DNA of 64,000 bases, from positions 4,338,501-4,402,500 of the forward strand of contig NZ_CP096255.1 of NCBI RefSeq assembly GCF_011516635.5, written 5' to 3'. The notes beneath the pieces are model-generated. The model ran no database searches. It was not told the origin of the DNA and worked only from the letters and a program-made list of their open reading frames with translations. This DNA is from Bradyrhizobium barranii subsp. apii. Its GTDB lineage: Bacteria > Pseudomonadota > Alphaproteobacteria > Rhizobiales > Xanthobacteraceae. Position numbers and translations under genes: made by a program. This document shows positions 54,026 through 62,257 of the stretch, in pieces. The number at the start of each line of letters is the position of its first letter. Position 1 is the first letter of the stretch.

Positions 54026-54824
54026 TGGTGATCCTGACGACGGAGCCCGCGCCGTGAATGTCCTCGTAGCGGTCGAGGATGTGGCCAGCGGTGTACTGGT
54101 CCGGCTGCACCATCAGCAGGTCGTACTTGTCGGCCTTTTCACCGAAGGCGACGAACGGCCCAGGATAGGGGCAGAAGATGGTGGTGCCGGTCAGCAATGG
54201 TTTCCAGCGCTCCCATTCGACCATGACGCCGCAACACAGCAGGTGATGACGACGGCCCAGGCGATAATGGTCACCCCGTTCGATGGCATGGCGGGGATCG
54301 GCGATGGTGATCTCCAGCCGGGCGAGAAGGTCGCCCCGATTGTCGATCGTGCCCTGCAACGGATCGACCAGTTGCTCGTCGTGAAACTGACGGGCCGCGA
54401 GCATGCTGCCCAAATCCTTGTCGGAGAAGCCCAGGCGGTCGATCGGCATGTCGGTGAGCCGCAATGCCTCGACCTCGAGCTTCACAAGGTTGAGGTCCCA
54501 CGTCGCCAGCTCGGGCAAACGGTTATCGACCAGCGCGTATGCGCGGATCATGGCCTCGGTCCAGCCCCGCGCCACGATCACCGGCACCTCCAGCAAGCCC
54601 AGATACTTCGCTGCGTCGAGCCTGCCGTGCCCCGCAATGATGGTGTCGTCCTCGGTGACGAGCAGCGGGACGGTGAAGCCGAATTGCGAGATCGACGCGG
54701 CGATCTGCTCGATCTGCGCGTCTGAGTGCAGACGCGCATTGCGAGGCGATGGGATCAGCTCGTTGACCCGCCGTGTTTCGATCGCCCAGGCGGGGCCGGG
54801 AGCAGTTTTGACGCGCTCATTCAC
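54018..54824 (-). CDS. ParB-like nuclease-domain protein
   Basis: Residues 15-110 are a ParB/Srx-type domain (VNELIPSPRNARLHSDAQIEQ, IIAGHGRLDAAKYLGL). The rest is unassigned and ends with ILDRYEDIHGAGSVVRI. Such domains also occur fused to phage methyltransferases, but no methylase motif is visible here. The overlap with dpdA suggests it works with the modification machinery, for example in DNA targeting. This link is inference. Confidence 0.8.
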   Translation of the reverse strand: MNERVKTAPGPAWAIETRRVNELIPSPRNARLHSDAQIEQIAASISQFGFTVPLLVTEDDTIIAGHGRLDAAKYLGLLEVPVIVARGWTEAMIRAYALVDNRLPELATWDLNLVKLEVEALRLTDMPIDRLGFSDKDLGSMLAARQFHDEQLVDPLQGTIDNRGDLLARLEITIADPRHAIERGDHYRLGRRHHLLCCGVMVEWERWKPLLTGTTIFCPYPGPFVAFGEKADKYDLLMVQPDQYTAGHILDRYEDIHGAGSVVRITNE

Positions 54825-54918
54825 TGGTTTTTCCTGGTTTTAGCGGAACGAAACCTCAAAAATGAAAATCCGAAATATCCTGAAAGCCTGCGGTCGTGCG
54901 GTCCCCGCGTTTAGCCCT

Positions 54919-54933
54919 GGTCCCCGAGGGACC
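54919..54933. repeat. Short hairpin between phage genes
   Basis: GGTCCC and GGGACC pair perfectly around CGA in the 158-bp gap between the ParB-like and zinc-ribbon genes. There is no T tract on either strand. It may be a processing or regulatory hairpin. Confidence 0.35.
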
Positions 54934-54982
54934 CGAAAATCGAATAGGGCGGCCCGTGGTGCGGGTTTGGGTTCATTGCATC

Positions 54983-55234
54983 TCACTGCATCTCATCACG
55001 CTTGCCCGCTCCACGACCAGCCCGCCGCGTTACGATTGCCCTGCGCACCTTCAACATGCCTCGCTTGGTGCCGACGTAGCGAACGCCATCGGCATCCGGC
55101 ACGAGGTGCTTGCGCTTCCGGTTCTGCTTCTGCTTGGCTTCGATGCGCCTTTCGTCGGCGCATGGTGCGCAATAGCGCCTTGAGCCGCTGACGCCAGCAC
55201 CGCACCGTGCACATGCCCTGATGATGTGCGTCAC
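54983..55234 (-). CDS. Small zinc-ribbon phage protein
   Basis: The 83-residue protein has two cysteine pairs (CARC, then CAPC), which could bind one zinc. A basic stretch (KQKQNRKRKHLVP) and a second basic tail follow. HNH-type or transcription-factor-like functions are possible; nothing more can be said. It lies 3 bp after the gene at 55238. Confidence 0.6.
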   Translation of the reverse strand: MTHIIRACARCGAGVSGSRRYCAPCADERRIEAKQKQNRKRKHLVPDADGVRYVGTKRGMLKVRRAIVTRRAGRGAGKRDEMQ

Positions 55235-55237
55235 GTT

Positions 55238-55828
55238 TTAACGCCTCCGCGTGGCCATCGCCTTGCCTACAGCGAGCGGGATGGTTCTCTCCAATTCGCG
55301 CGACATCGACGCGGCGAAGTCCTCATAGAACGGGACGCGCTTCGGTATCTTGGTCTGGTGCTTCAGCACATAGAGGAGGCGCAGGCGGCCCTTCTTGTCC
55401 TTGGCATAGAGCACGTCGCCCTTGCGGACGGCGGCCGGCATGTTCTTCGGACGCAATCGTGCGGGCACGCCACGCGAGGTCTTTGGCACGTTGCTGGCTG
55501 GCACGGCGAGGTTCGATCCACCCTGTGGCGACCGGGTGCCGCCCTTGGCCTGCATATGAAGATTACCCCGGTCCAGCTTGTCGTATATCTCGACCGCCAG
55601 GGACTGCTTGCTTGCCCGTGCATCCCGAGTGGTGAGCGATGCTGCGATGAAGGATGCGTTGCGCTGCTTCACATGGGTCGGCCATGTGGACCTGATCAGC
55701 AGGTTGCGGGTGACGTCAGCGGAGCGGTTCATGGCAAGCGATAAGGCAAAGGGTAATTGGTCGGCGACGCCCTCGATGCTCTTGGCCTGCTGCAAGAGCT
55801 GGTCGTAGTCGAACTCAATTCTGAACAT
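55238..55828 (-). CDS. Phage protein, possibly minor tail or head component
   Basis: The start at 55828 (MFRIEFDYDQLLQQAKSIEG) is chosen because the frame further upstream lies in the neighbour. The 196-residue protein has an N-terminal helix, a central basic region and a C-terminal helix (FYEDFAASMSRELERTIPLA) reminiscent of HK97 gp10-like or minor tail proteins. I cannot confirm the family. It overlaps the next gene by 14 bp. Confidence 0.55.
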   Translation of the reverse strand: MFRIEFDYDQLLQQAKSIEGVADQLPFALSLAMNRSADVTRNLLIRSTWPTHVKQRNASFIAASLTTRDARASKQSLAVEIYDKLDRGNLHMQAKGGTRSPQGGSNLAVPASNVPKTSRGVPARLRPKNMPAAVRKGDVLYAKDKKGRLRLLYVLKHQTKIPKRVPFYEDFAASMSRELERTIPLAVGKAMATRRR

Positions 55829-56117
55829 GGCGCGGCTCAGCCCGGCTGATCTTGATGCGCAAGAGGTCACCGCTCTCGATCGCGGGCTTGTCCTTGCCGA
55901 TCCAGAGCGCCAGCCCGAGGCGCTTGATCACCAGCCACCAGCCCAAAGAGACAAGCTCGTAGTCCATCTGGCTCTCGACCTTGGCGCTGCCGACCTTCTG
56001 CGCGTCATAGGCGCGGCGAAACCGCTCCTCGACGCTGGTGGCGACCTCCTCGAATTCGAATTCGCTGAGGTTTGGGGCATCGCCGCCGTTAGCCAACGCA
56101 GCTTGGACATCGCCCAT
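55815..56117 (-). CDS. Hypothetical phage protein
   Basis: The 100-residue protein has an acidic N-terminal half (NLSEFEFEEVATSVEERFRR) and a hydrophobic middle (LVSLGWWLVIKRLGLALWIG) that could be a membrane segment. Nothing is recognised. It is part of the overlapping minus-strand run. Confidence 0.5.
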   Translation of the reverse strand: MGDVQAALANGGDAPNLSEFEFEEVATSVEERFRRAYDAQKVGSAKVESQMDYELVSLGWWLVIKRLGLALWIGKDKPAIESGDLLRIKISRAEPRHVQN

Positions 56118-56134
56118 ATGTCATTTCCCTTTCC

Positions 56135-56305
56135 TCAAGACTTCGTCAAACGGCACCGAAACGGCAAAGGGGCGGCGCCGTGCGGCACCACCCCTCCGAT
56201 CAGCGCGCAACATGGAGCAAACACACATGGCAGCGCCGGATGCTGCGACTGTAGCGCATCACTCCATTCCCTACCATCTTTTGGCGCCCAGTTTGCCCGG
56301 CTCAT
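56135..56305 (-). CDS. Very small phage ORF
   Basis: The 56-residue frame starts MSRANWAPKDGREWSDALQS, overlapping the stop of the 22-residue frame before it as ATGA. The overlap style matches real junctions in this phage, but the cysteine-rich remainder resembles nothing. Confidence 0.3.
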   Translation of the reverse strand: MSRANWAPKDGREWSDALQSQHPALPCVFAPCCALIGGVVPHGAAPLPFRCRLTKS

Positions 56306-56370
56306 TTCAACACCTTCCCCAGCTCGCCAAATTGCCGCTTGATCTTGTCGGCAATGCCGATCAGCCTCAT
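56302..56370 (-). CDS. Very small phage ORF (22 residues)
   Basis: The ATG at 56370 gives MRLIGIADKIKRQFGELGKV and a stop overlapping the next ATG. The peptide is an amphipathic helix. It is supported only by the coupling, and it may be a leader peptide. Confidence 0.3.
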   Translation of the reverse strand: MRLIGIADKIKRQFGELGKVLK

Positions 56371-56384
56371 GGTTTGGCCTCATT

Positions 56385-56418
56385 CCGTTAGGCGGCGCCG
56401 TTACATCCCGTTACACGC
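56385..56418. repeat. CGTTA repeat cluster within prophage segment B
   Basis: CCGTTAG, CCGTTACAT and CCGTTACAC occur within 34 bases. The same units occur at 61220-61243 and 61420-61438. They could be binding sites of a phage regulator or replication protein. Confidence 0.45.
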
Positions 56419-56427
56419 GCCTGCAAG

Positions 56428-56559
56428 TCATTGCGTGTTTTGCTTTTTTGCCGCCTTGGCCTTGTTACGCGCCTTGCGGATGCGCGCCGCTTTCCGTTTG
56501 ACGATCTCGATGCAGGTCTCGATGTCTTCCTCCATGCGCTGGGCCACGTAGCGCTTCAT
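56428..56559 (-). CDS. Small basic helical phage protein (43 residues)
   Basis: The frame MKRYVAQRMEEDIETCIEIV continues into a Lys/Arg/Ala-rich helix (RKAARIRKARNKAKAAKKQN). A purine-rich stretch (AAGGAACAGAAGAAG) precedes the ATG. It sits 36 bp after the primase-helicase gene and probably binds nucleic acid. Confidence 0.5.
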   Translation of the reverse strand: MKRYVAQRMEEDIETCIEIVKRKAARIRKARNKAKAAKKQNTQ

Positions 56560-56595
56560 GCTTCTTCTGTTCCTTGCGTTCACGGCGGAGCAGGA

Positions 56596-58662
56596 TCAGC
56601 CTCCCATCCCGGCGACGGGCTTGCCCGTCGCCCACCAATAGGGTTTCTGGATGCCGATGATCCCAGCATCGCGGAGCCGGTCCCCGGCGCGCTTGAACGC
56701 ACCACGAAAGCGATTGTCGGCGGCTTCCTGATTTTCGTCAGCATCGACCACCTTTTCCCGCATGCGCATGCGCACGTAGTTGAAATCGACCACCTTGCTG
56801 ATGCTGGCCGGGAGCGGGAAGGGCGGCGGCACGCCGTATTCGGCCAGGGCTTCGTACAGAGCATGCATGAGCAAGCGCTCGTTGCTGGTCGCCTGATAGC
56901 CGCTGCGCTCGTGGCTTTCGCTCGCATCGTAGGGGACCGCCGCGCACGAGGTCTCCTCGTTGCCCCATATGTTCCGGCCGACGCTGATGATGGGGAGCGT
57001 AAACTCCCAACGAATGCCCGACTTGCCTTCGCGCTGCTTGCGGACCGTCGCCCGGTGAATGCTGCCGCCTTTGGAGGTTCGCCGGTCGGCCACGACCTCG
57101 AACTCGATCGTCGTCTCAAAATCGGCGGTCAGCGACCCGTGGCCGCGCGGCGTCGAGCCGCCCTTCGGCTTATGGTGCACGAGGATCACAGCGCTGCCGA
57201 ACCGCTGCTGCAGGGCGACCAGCCGCTTCCTGACGATCGACACGTCCTGGCTGGCGTTCTCGTTCATGCCGGGGGCGAGCGCGGAAAGGGTATCGATGAC
57301 GATCAGGACCAGCCGGTGGGGATAGGTCTTGGCTATGGCCTCGATCTCGGCGATCAGCGCATTGACGTCGTCATCGGAGGAGAAGAAGTCCGGGCGCTTG
57401 GTGCAGAGATAGAACGGCACCGCCGCGTCGTACTGGAGCTCGTGCTGGATGACATAGGCAAGCTTTCTTTTGCTGAAGCCCTTGCCCGCTTCCGCGGCTA
57501 CGTACACGACAAGCCCTGGCTCGGTGTTCCTGCCGATGAAGGTGAGCCCGCGCGCCACGGCCATGGACATGTCGAAGGTGCCGAACGATTTGCCGCTGCC
57601 GCTGTCCCCGAAGATGAGGGTGATCTCGTCCAGAGGGACGATGTCCTCGATCAGCCAACTGTAGCCCGACGAATGGCCCAGGACCGCGATCTCTTCCCAG
57701 CGCATGCCGCCGAAGCGCGAGCGGAACGGCGTCCGTGACCAGTCCGGCGCCGCGTCGGCGAACGCGTGGAGCGCGTTAAGCGTGCCGCCAGCCTTGATCC
57801 AATCGGACACGTCGCCCTTGGGCGGCATGTGCGGCCAATGCCGGGCGAGATCGAGTACGCGCACCTTGGCGGCGGTGCCCGAAAGCGCCTTCGCGACCTC
57901 CTGGGCGTGATCCTGACCGGGCAGCACCGGTCTGCCATCCGGGTGCCAGCGCAGCGCGCCGTCGCCATTCGGCGGATCGGGGTTCTTGGCCTGGGGGTCG
58001 TTGTCCTGAATGATGACCACGTCGGCATCGCGAAAGAAGGACGTGAGGTGGTCGCTCCACTTGCCGACGCCGCCGGGGTTCGTCGTCGCGACGATGCCCT
58101 GCTTGGCGCAATTGTCGGCGTCCTTCTCACCCTCGACCACGAACACGGTGTGCCCGTTGGCGATGGCCTCCATCAGCTCAGGCAGGCGATACGGGACATG
58201 CGTGATGCCGCGCACGGCATAGACCCAGCCGTGCTTGATCTTGTCCGGTGGATCATCCGGCTGCGGCCTGCGGCGCTGCCGGAACGTCTTCGGCTCAAAC
58301 CGCACGACCTGAAAGAGCAGTTCACCGTTCTCATCGGTGTAGCTGTAGTGTGCGACCTCCTTGCCGAGTTGCTGCGGCTTGCTCGCTTGCCTCTCGCGTT
58401 GCTCCAGATAGCCGTGCTCGCGCATCCACTGCATCGCGCTCTTATGATCGCGTCCCGTTTCACGTGAAATGAGATCGAGCACGCCGCCGCCGGTCTTTGT
58501 TTCGTGGTCGTAGTATCTGCCGGTCTGCACGTCGATCGAGAGCGAGCCGTGCTTGCCGTAGCGTCGATCACCATCGGATGAGAGCCGCACATTTGGTGCG
58601 CCCAGCAGTTCTTCCGCGATGGCTTCCATGTGGACCGCAAACGATGTCACCGGCTCGTGCAT
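56596..58662 (-). CDS. TOPRIM primase / RepA-like helicase
   Basis: The 688-residue protein starts at 58662 (MHEPVTSFAVHMEAIAEELL). The N-terminal third is primase-like, with TOPRIM motifs VFVVEGEKDADN and VVIIQDNDP. A linker carries a CHC2-like lost finger. The C-terminal half is a RecA/RepA-type ATPase with Walker A FGDSGSGKSFG and Walker B LVLIVIDTLSALAPG, then AVILVHHKPKGGS. It should prime and unwind phage DNA. It lies 11 bp after the RuvC-like gene. Confidence 0.88.
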   Translation of the reverse strand: MHEPVTSFAVHMEAIAEELLGAPNVRLSSDGDRRYGKHGSLSIDVQTGRYYDHETKTGGGVLDLISRETGRDHKSAMQWMREHGYLEQRERQASKPQQLGKEVAHYSYTDENGELLFQVVRFEPKTFRQRRRPQPDDPPDKIKHGWVYAVRGITHVPYRLPELMEAIANGHTVFVVEGEKDADNCAKQGIVATTNPGGVGKWSDHLTSFFRDADVVIIQDNDPQAKNPDPPNGDGALRWHPDGRPVLPGQDHAQEVAKALSGTAAKVRVLDLARHWPHMPPKGDVSDWIKAGGTLNALHAFADAAPDWSRTPFRSRFGGMRWEEIAVLGHSSGYSWLIEDIVPLDEITLIFGDSGSGKSFGTFDMSMAVARGLTFIGRNTEPGLVVYVAAEAGKGFSKRKLAYVIQHELQYDAAVPFYLCTKRPDFFSSDDDVNALIAEIEAIAKTYPHRLVLIVIDTLSALAPGMNENASQDVSIVRKRLVALQQRFGSAVILVHHKPKGGSTPRGHGSLTADFETTIEFEVVADRRTSKGGSIHRATVRKQREGKSGIRWEFTLPIISVGRNIWGNEETSCAAVPYDASESHERSGYQATSNERLLMHALYEALAEYGVPPPFPLPASISKVVDFNYVRMRMREKVVDADENQEAADNRFRGAFKRAGDRLRDAGIIGIQKPYWWATGKPVAGMGG

Positions 58663-58673
58663 GTTCACGCCCG

Positions 58674-59201
58674 TTACGCCTTCGCAAAGAGAGGGGTGGT
58701 GACGAGCGCGAGCTGCGGCCGGATGAGCGAGCACATGTAGTGCCAGGTTGCGAGTGCGTCCGCCTCGTTGTCGTCCTCGACTTCCCAGTCCATGGCGCGA
58801 CACTGGCGCATGACCATCGACTTCGCCCTGTCGCGCTTCGGATTGCAGCCGATGAAGTGGAGCCGCACGTCGCGGGTGTCGGCCTTCCGGATGTCATAGA
58901 GGCCGCAGCGATAGGCGCAGGCGCCGATCACGGCGGGGAGCCCGTAGAGCAGCGTGGTCGTGTTGACGTTGCTTCTTCCGCGGCTGAACGATGTCGGCAT
59001 CGGCGCTTCCCAAACCACGGTGCTCGGGCCGAAGTCAGCGAGCTTGCTGTACATCCAGCCCCATGCATTGGAGAAGATTGCTTCGTGCGAGGCGCCCGGC
59101 TTGGCGAACAAGATCGAGCCGTGCGTTGGTGTTTGGCCCGGCTCGCCGACGGCTCAGCCGGTTCTTGATGCTAGGTCGAGGGCGAGGATGGCCTCGGGCA
59201 T
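58674..59201 (-). pseudogene. RuvC-like Holliday junction resolvase with nonsense codon
   Basis: The frame from ATG 59201 (abutting the previous TAA) reads MPEAILALDLASRTG, then TGA at 59154-59156, then AVGEPGQTPTHGSI and on to the natural end. The TGA replaces an expected Trp (TGG). RNase H-fold acids are visible: D9 in LALDLAS, E in VVWEAPM and the final D in NEADALATWHY. Restart at a downstream codon would omit D9, so the enzyme is probably inactive. Confidence 0.75.
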
Positions 59202-59732
59202 TTAGATCGCCGGTTCACGTTCGGCATGCGGCTTCGGCGATACCGGCGGCGGGTCTGCGATTTCATGCAGGAAGGTAGTCACCTTGCCGCGAGCCCTGCG
59301 ACGGGCTTCATCCGCCGCTTTCATCTGAGCCTCCGCAGCCGCCGATGATTGAGCCGCCTTGCGCAATTTGATGGTCGCGTCATCGATGAGATCGCTGACC
59401 GTCGCATACTTGCAGTCAACCTTCTCGAATTTGTCCTCATCGTCATCATCGATGCCTTCGCCTGTGGCGAACGATGAAGGTCGCGTCAACGTCTCTGGAA
59501 TAGTCAATCCGCTAATGCAGAAAAGATCGGGGCCGCGCTTTCGTGGCGGTGCCTGCCAGTTCTTGGTAGACGCTTCCATCACGGCATCGAGCACCAGGGC
59601 GGTATACTTGAGTTCGTGCGCGCGATAGTCGGCTTTGATCCGTTCGCGGAAGCCTTTTGCGGTGCCGCCGTAGGGGCCGCACGCTTCCAGATAGAGTTTC
59701 TTCTGGGCGTTCAGAATGGCGCTCAAGGTCAT
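59202..59732 (-). CDS. Hypothetical phage protein
   Basis: The start at 59732 (MTLSAILNAQKKLYLEACGPYGG) follows AAGGAC. The 176-residue protein has a central GPDLFCISGLTIPETL, an acidic DDDDEDKFEKVDC stretch and a C-terminal helix. I do not recognise it. Its stop TAA touches the ATG of the RuvC-like gene. Confidence 0.6.
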   Translation of the reverse strand: MTLSAILNAQKKLYLEACGPYGGTAKGFRERIKADYRAHELKYTALVLDAVMEASTKNWQAPPRKRGPDLFCISGLTIPETLTRPSSFATGEGIDDDDEDKFEKVDCKYATVSDLIDDATIKLRKAAQSSAAAEAQMKAADEARRRARGKVTTFLHEIADPPPVSPKPHAEREPAI

Positions 59733-59737
59733 GGCGC

Positions 59738-60620
59738 TCAGTCCTTCTGGTTTGTGAGGACGTCGAAAAAGTGGTCCGCCCCTTTCCTGATGTCGGCGAG
59801 CGTAGAAGGGTCGAGCCGCAGGCGTTCGAGGAAATCGCGGCGATAGTCTGGATTGTCGGCGAGCCGCTCGGCGACCTCGTTGACGAATGCAGGGACTGCC
59901 CACGCGAGAGCGCCGCGATAGAGCGCTTCGCTCAGTCGCATCTCAACCTCGCGTTTGTTCTTCTCTTCAGCTTCCGCTTGCCGCTGGCGCGCATCGAGTG
60001 CCGCGATAGCCTCGTCCAGCTTCATGCGGTCCTCGGTGACCAACTCGGCAAGATCGGGCGCTTCCTTGTCGAGCCGCGCGAACTTGCCTTCGTCGGTCTC
60101 GACCGCCTTGCGCGCTTCCGCGACCGTTGCAAGTGCTTGATCGAGCTTCACGCTGCCGTCGCGGACCTTGAGGGCCAGCTCGCGGGAGAAGGCGAGAACG
60201 GTGCGGGCTTCACCCAAACGCTGGCGGCTAAACCCGCCGGTTTCCGGCACCTTTTTCTTGCCCCTGCCGCCCTTTTTGAGCGTCGGGAAACAGCAGCGCG
60301 TGCCCCATGGCGCGCTGCCCCTTGCTGATGTCCCGCCGTTCGCTGCGATCCTTGACGAAGGCGCGAATGGCGTCCTCATCCTCGAATTCGATCACCTCAA
60401 ACCTCGGCTGGACGCCAGTCATGCCGCACGCCTTGTCGCGGTTGCGACCGTCAACGATGGCGGGCTGTTCGGTCGATCCCTTGACCTTGCCAAGGATGAT
60501 CGGGTCGCGCAGACCGTTATCGGCGATGGAAGCTGCCAGCGAGCCAAGCTCCTCGTCGGTCATCATGCGATAGGCTTGGGCGGCGGGATGAACCGCGATC
60601 GGCGTGCTGTGCATGTTCAT
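59738..60620 (-). pseudogene. ParB-like protein with frameshift in an A5 tract
   Basis: The 5' part (60620 to about 60275) is a ParB-like domain (DEELGSLAASIADNGLRDPI, AIVDGRNRDKACGM). The 3' part in another frame is a coiled region (RELALKVRDGSVKLDQALAT, DRMKLDEAIAALDARQRQAE) ending at 59738. Joining needs one A fewer in GCTCAAAAAGGG, giving KGGRGKKKVPETGG. A +1 shift would be needed, which this site does not favour, so mutation or sequence error is more likely than programmed shifting. Confidence 0.7.
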
Positions 60621-60988
60621 TACGCACCTGCCTGCGCGCGCTCAGCGCGCGAGAGCGCCGCCTGACCCAGCGGCAGATCGCCGAAGTCGCCCAGCTTCTC
60701 GGACAGCATCGCGTACTCGTCGCGATCGTCGTCCTCGAAGTCGTCGGTGACGGCGTCGGCCTTGCGGCGCAGGCCGCGCTCCTTGATCTTGGCCTTCAGG
60801 AGCTTCTTGCGGATGCCGCGATCGGCGGCGTGATCGAACTGGTCGGCGCGGCGGTCGCGGATGACCTTGCAGCGCTTCATGTAGGTCATCTTCTCGGCCA
60901 GCAGCTCCGCGTCGATCTTCTCGATCGCTGCGACGGCGTCCTTGATGTTCTCGGCTGATGGGGTGTTTTCGGCGGCATCCTTTGCCAT
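60620..60988 (-). CDS. Hypothetical phage coiled-coil protein
   Basis: The 122-residue, highly charged protein (AVAAIEKIDAELLAEKMTYM, RGIRKKLLKAKIKERGLRRK, DDFEDDDRDEYAML) is helical. It is loosely like GapR-type nucleoid proteins in style, but without the DUF2312 signature. It is the first gene of the minus-strand early run, and its stop overlaps the ParB-like start (TAATG). Confidence 0.6.
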   Translation of the reverse strand: MAKDAAENTPSAENIKDAVAAIEKIDAELLAEKMTYMKRCKVIRDRRADQFDHAADRGIRKKLLKAKIKERGLRRKADAVTDDFEDDDRDEYAMLSEKLGDFGDLPLGQAALSRAERAQAGA

Positions 60989-61023
60989 TCGGTATCTCCC
61001 GATATTTTTGCGCGCGAGCGGCG

Positions 61024-61047
61024 TCGCGCGAGCATTGGCTCGCGCGA
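61024..61047 (-). repeat. Perfect hairpin upstream of the early minus-strand gene
   Basis: TCGCGCGAGC and GCTCGCGCGA pair over 10 bp with the tetraloop ATTG (CAAT on the transcript), 36 bp before the ATG at 60988. It could be an operator, a stability hairpin or an attenuator in the leader. Confidence 0.5.
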
Positions 61048-61219
61048 TCGTCGTGCTGAGTAGTTGAAGGTGGACAGCCGTCGCTGATGTTGCGCCACGC
61101 GCAAATCGAAAATCAAGAGCGAAAAAAAGTTAGGACGAGTTTGAGCGTCGCCGATGTTACTCGCTGCGTCGCACGCGCTTAACGCTGTGGTGATCGCGCC
61201 GCCCAGCCGTCGCCACATT

Positions 61220-61243
61220 CCGTTAGGTGATCTCCGTTACATC
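61220..61243. repeat. CGTTA-type repeat pair
   Basis: CCGTTAG and CCGTTACAT are separated by 7 bases. The pair is related to sites at 61420 and 56385. Confidence 0.45.
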
Positions 61244-61419
61244 ATTTATTTTTCTAGTTTTCGGAACGACGCCGATGCGGCTGGCACGAGCTATGCAATC
61301 GCGTGTGCGCGCGCAGTAGTTTTATAACTTCTATCTGTCTTGTGGATACGGGAGCGCCTAGGGCGCGACCTCCCGTGTATCTCTACGACAAACACTGATC
61401 GTTACGCTCCTCCGGCGCT

Positions 61420-61438
61420 CCGTTAGATCGCGTTACAC
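61420..61438. repeat. CGTTA-type repeat pair
   Basis: CCGTTAG and CGTTACACG are separated by 4 bases, about 90 bp before the plus-strand gene start. A further ATCGTTACG lies just upstream, near 61399. Confidence 0.45.
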
Positions 61439-61527
61439 GGGATTTATTTGCAGAGAGCGTCGCCTGGGTGACGCCCGCAAATTTCTTGGCGCGCTATCAT
61501 CCTGGAATTGGAAGGGGACATCGCGTC

Positions 61528-61719
61528 ATGTCGGACAAATCGATCGCTGCAATTGGCAGGGCTCTCGCCGCTGCGCTGCTGGCCGAAGCGCATTCGGCGC
61601 CCATGCTGGCCGAAGTCGCCAAGCTGAAAAAGGCCGGCGAGATGGACGAGATCGGCGCGCTCGCCGTCGAGCTGATCGACGAGTACCGCGCCGAAATTCT
61701 CGACACGCTGAGGGTCTGA
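61528..61719 (+). CDS. Small hypothetical phage protein
   Basis: The 63-residue helical protein (MSDKSIAAIGRALAAALLAE) has GGAAGGGG ten bases upstream. It is the first gene of the plus-strand early group and ends 2 bp before the next start. The function is unknown. Confidence 0.55.
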   Translation: MSDKSIAAIGRALAAALLAEAHSAPMLAEVAKLKKAGEMDEIGALAVELIDEYRAEILDTLRV

Positions 61720-61721
61720 CG

Positions 61722-61967
61722 ATGCCGGGCCAGCACGACGGGATGGTCGCCTACATTGCCGAGCGCGATGCCGCGGTCACCGCAGGGGTCGATGCCCTGA
61801 TCGCGTTTTCCGCCAAGTACGGGCACCGCCCGTCGAACCGGGACGTGGCCATGATCACGCTGCACAAGCTGCGCACCGCGATCCCGTCGCTGCCGCTGCC
61901 CGTGCGGCTGGCGTCGCACGAGTGGCTTTCCCAGCACGGGTTCGAAAGCTGGGGTTTTGATCCATGA
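61722..61967 (+). CDS. Small hypothetical phage protein
   Basis: The 81-residue protein (MVAYIAERDAAVTAGVDALI, FSAKYGHRPSNRDVAMITLH, SHEWLSQHGFESW) is probably all-helical. Its stop overlaps the next ATG (ATGA). Nothing is recognised. Confidence 0.55.
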   Translation: MPGQHDGMVAYIAERDAAVTAGVDALIAFSAKYGHRPSNRDVAMITLHKLRTAIPSLPLPVRLASHEWLSQHGFESWGFDP

Positions 61968-62257
61968 GCTACCGTGGCTTCTCGCATCCCAATCTGAGGC
62001 ACCGGATCGACATCGAGCAGCGGGGCAATCGCGTCGCCCTGGTGTTCACCTGCGGCAGCGAGATGCGCGCCACCGAGCTGGCCGATGACTTGCTGCGGCA
62101 GCTTGGCGGCGGCGCGCTCAACATCACCGTCATGGGCAGGCCGACCAGCATTGTTGAGGGGACGCATCGTGATCCAGAGCATCCGCTGGGACGGCAACGC
62201 GATCACGCAGCCGGGCCTCTACACGAAACTGCCGCTTCCTGCCTACCATCGCGGTGA
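61964..62257 (+). CDS. Small hypothetical phage protein, 3' end uncertain
   Basis: MSYRGFSHPNLRHRIDIEQR through LRQLGGGALNITVMGRPTSI looks like a real short protein. The last 30 residues overlap the RecE-like gene by 89 bp and read like out-of-frame sequence, so the natural stop may have been lost by a frameshift near 62150. Confidence 0.45.
   Translation: MSYRGFSHPNLRHRIDIEQRGNRVALVFTCGSEMRATELADDLLRQLGGGALNITVMGRPTSIVEGTHRDPEHPLGRQRDHAAGPLHETAASCLPSR

Larger units (their letters stand above)
61016..61527. promoter_or_regulatory. Divergent early control region of the prophage
   Basis: These 512 bp separate the minus- and plus-strand phage groups and should hold both early promoters. It contains the hairpin 61024-61047, CGTTA repeats at 61220-61243 and 61420-61438, and a bulged inverted repeat ATACGGGAG / CTCCCGTGTAT at 61346-61380. 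Base composition drops in GC at 61100-61330. No repressor gene lies inside. Confidence 0.55.

Noticed and set aside
59738..60620. Programmed ribosomal frameshift in the ParB-like gene
   Set aside because: The shift required is +1 at CAAAAAGGG, which does not fit a usual -1 slippery heptamer, and no stimulatory structure is evident; mutation or sequencing error is simpler.
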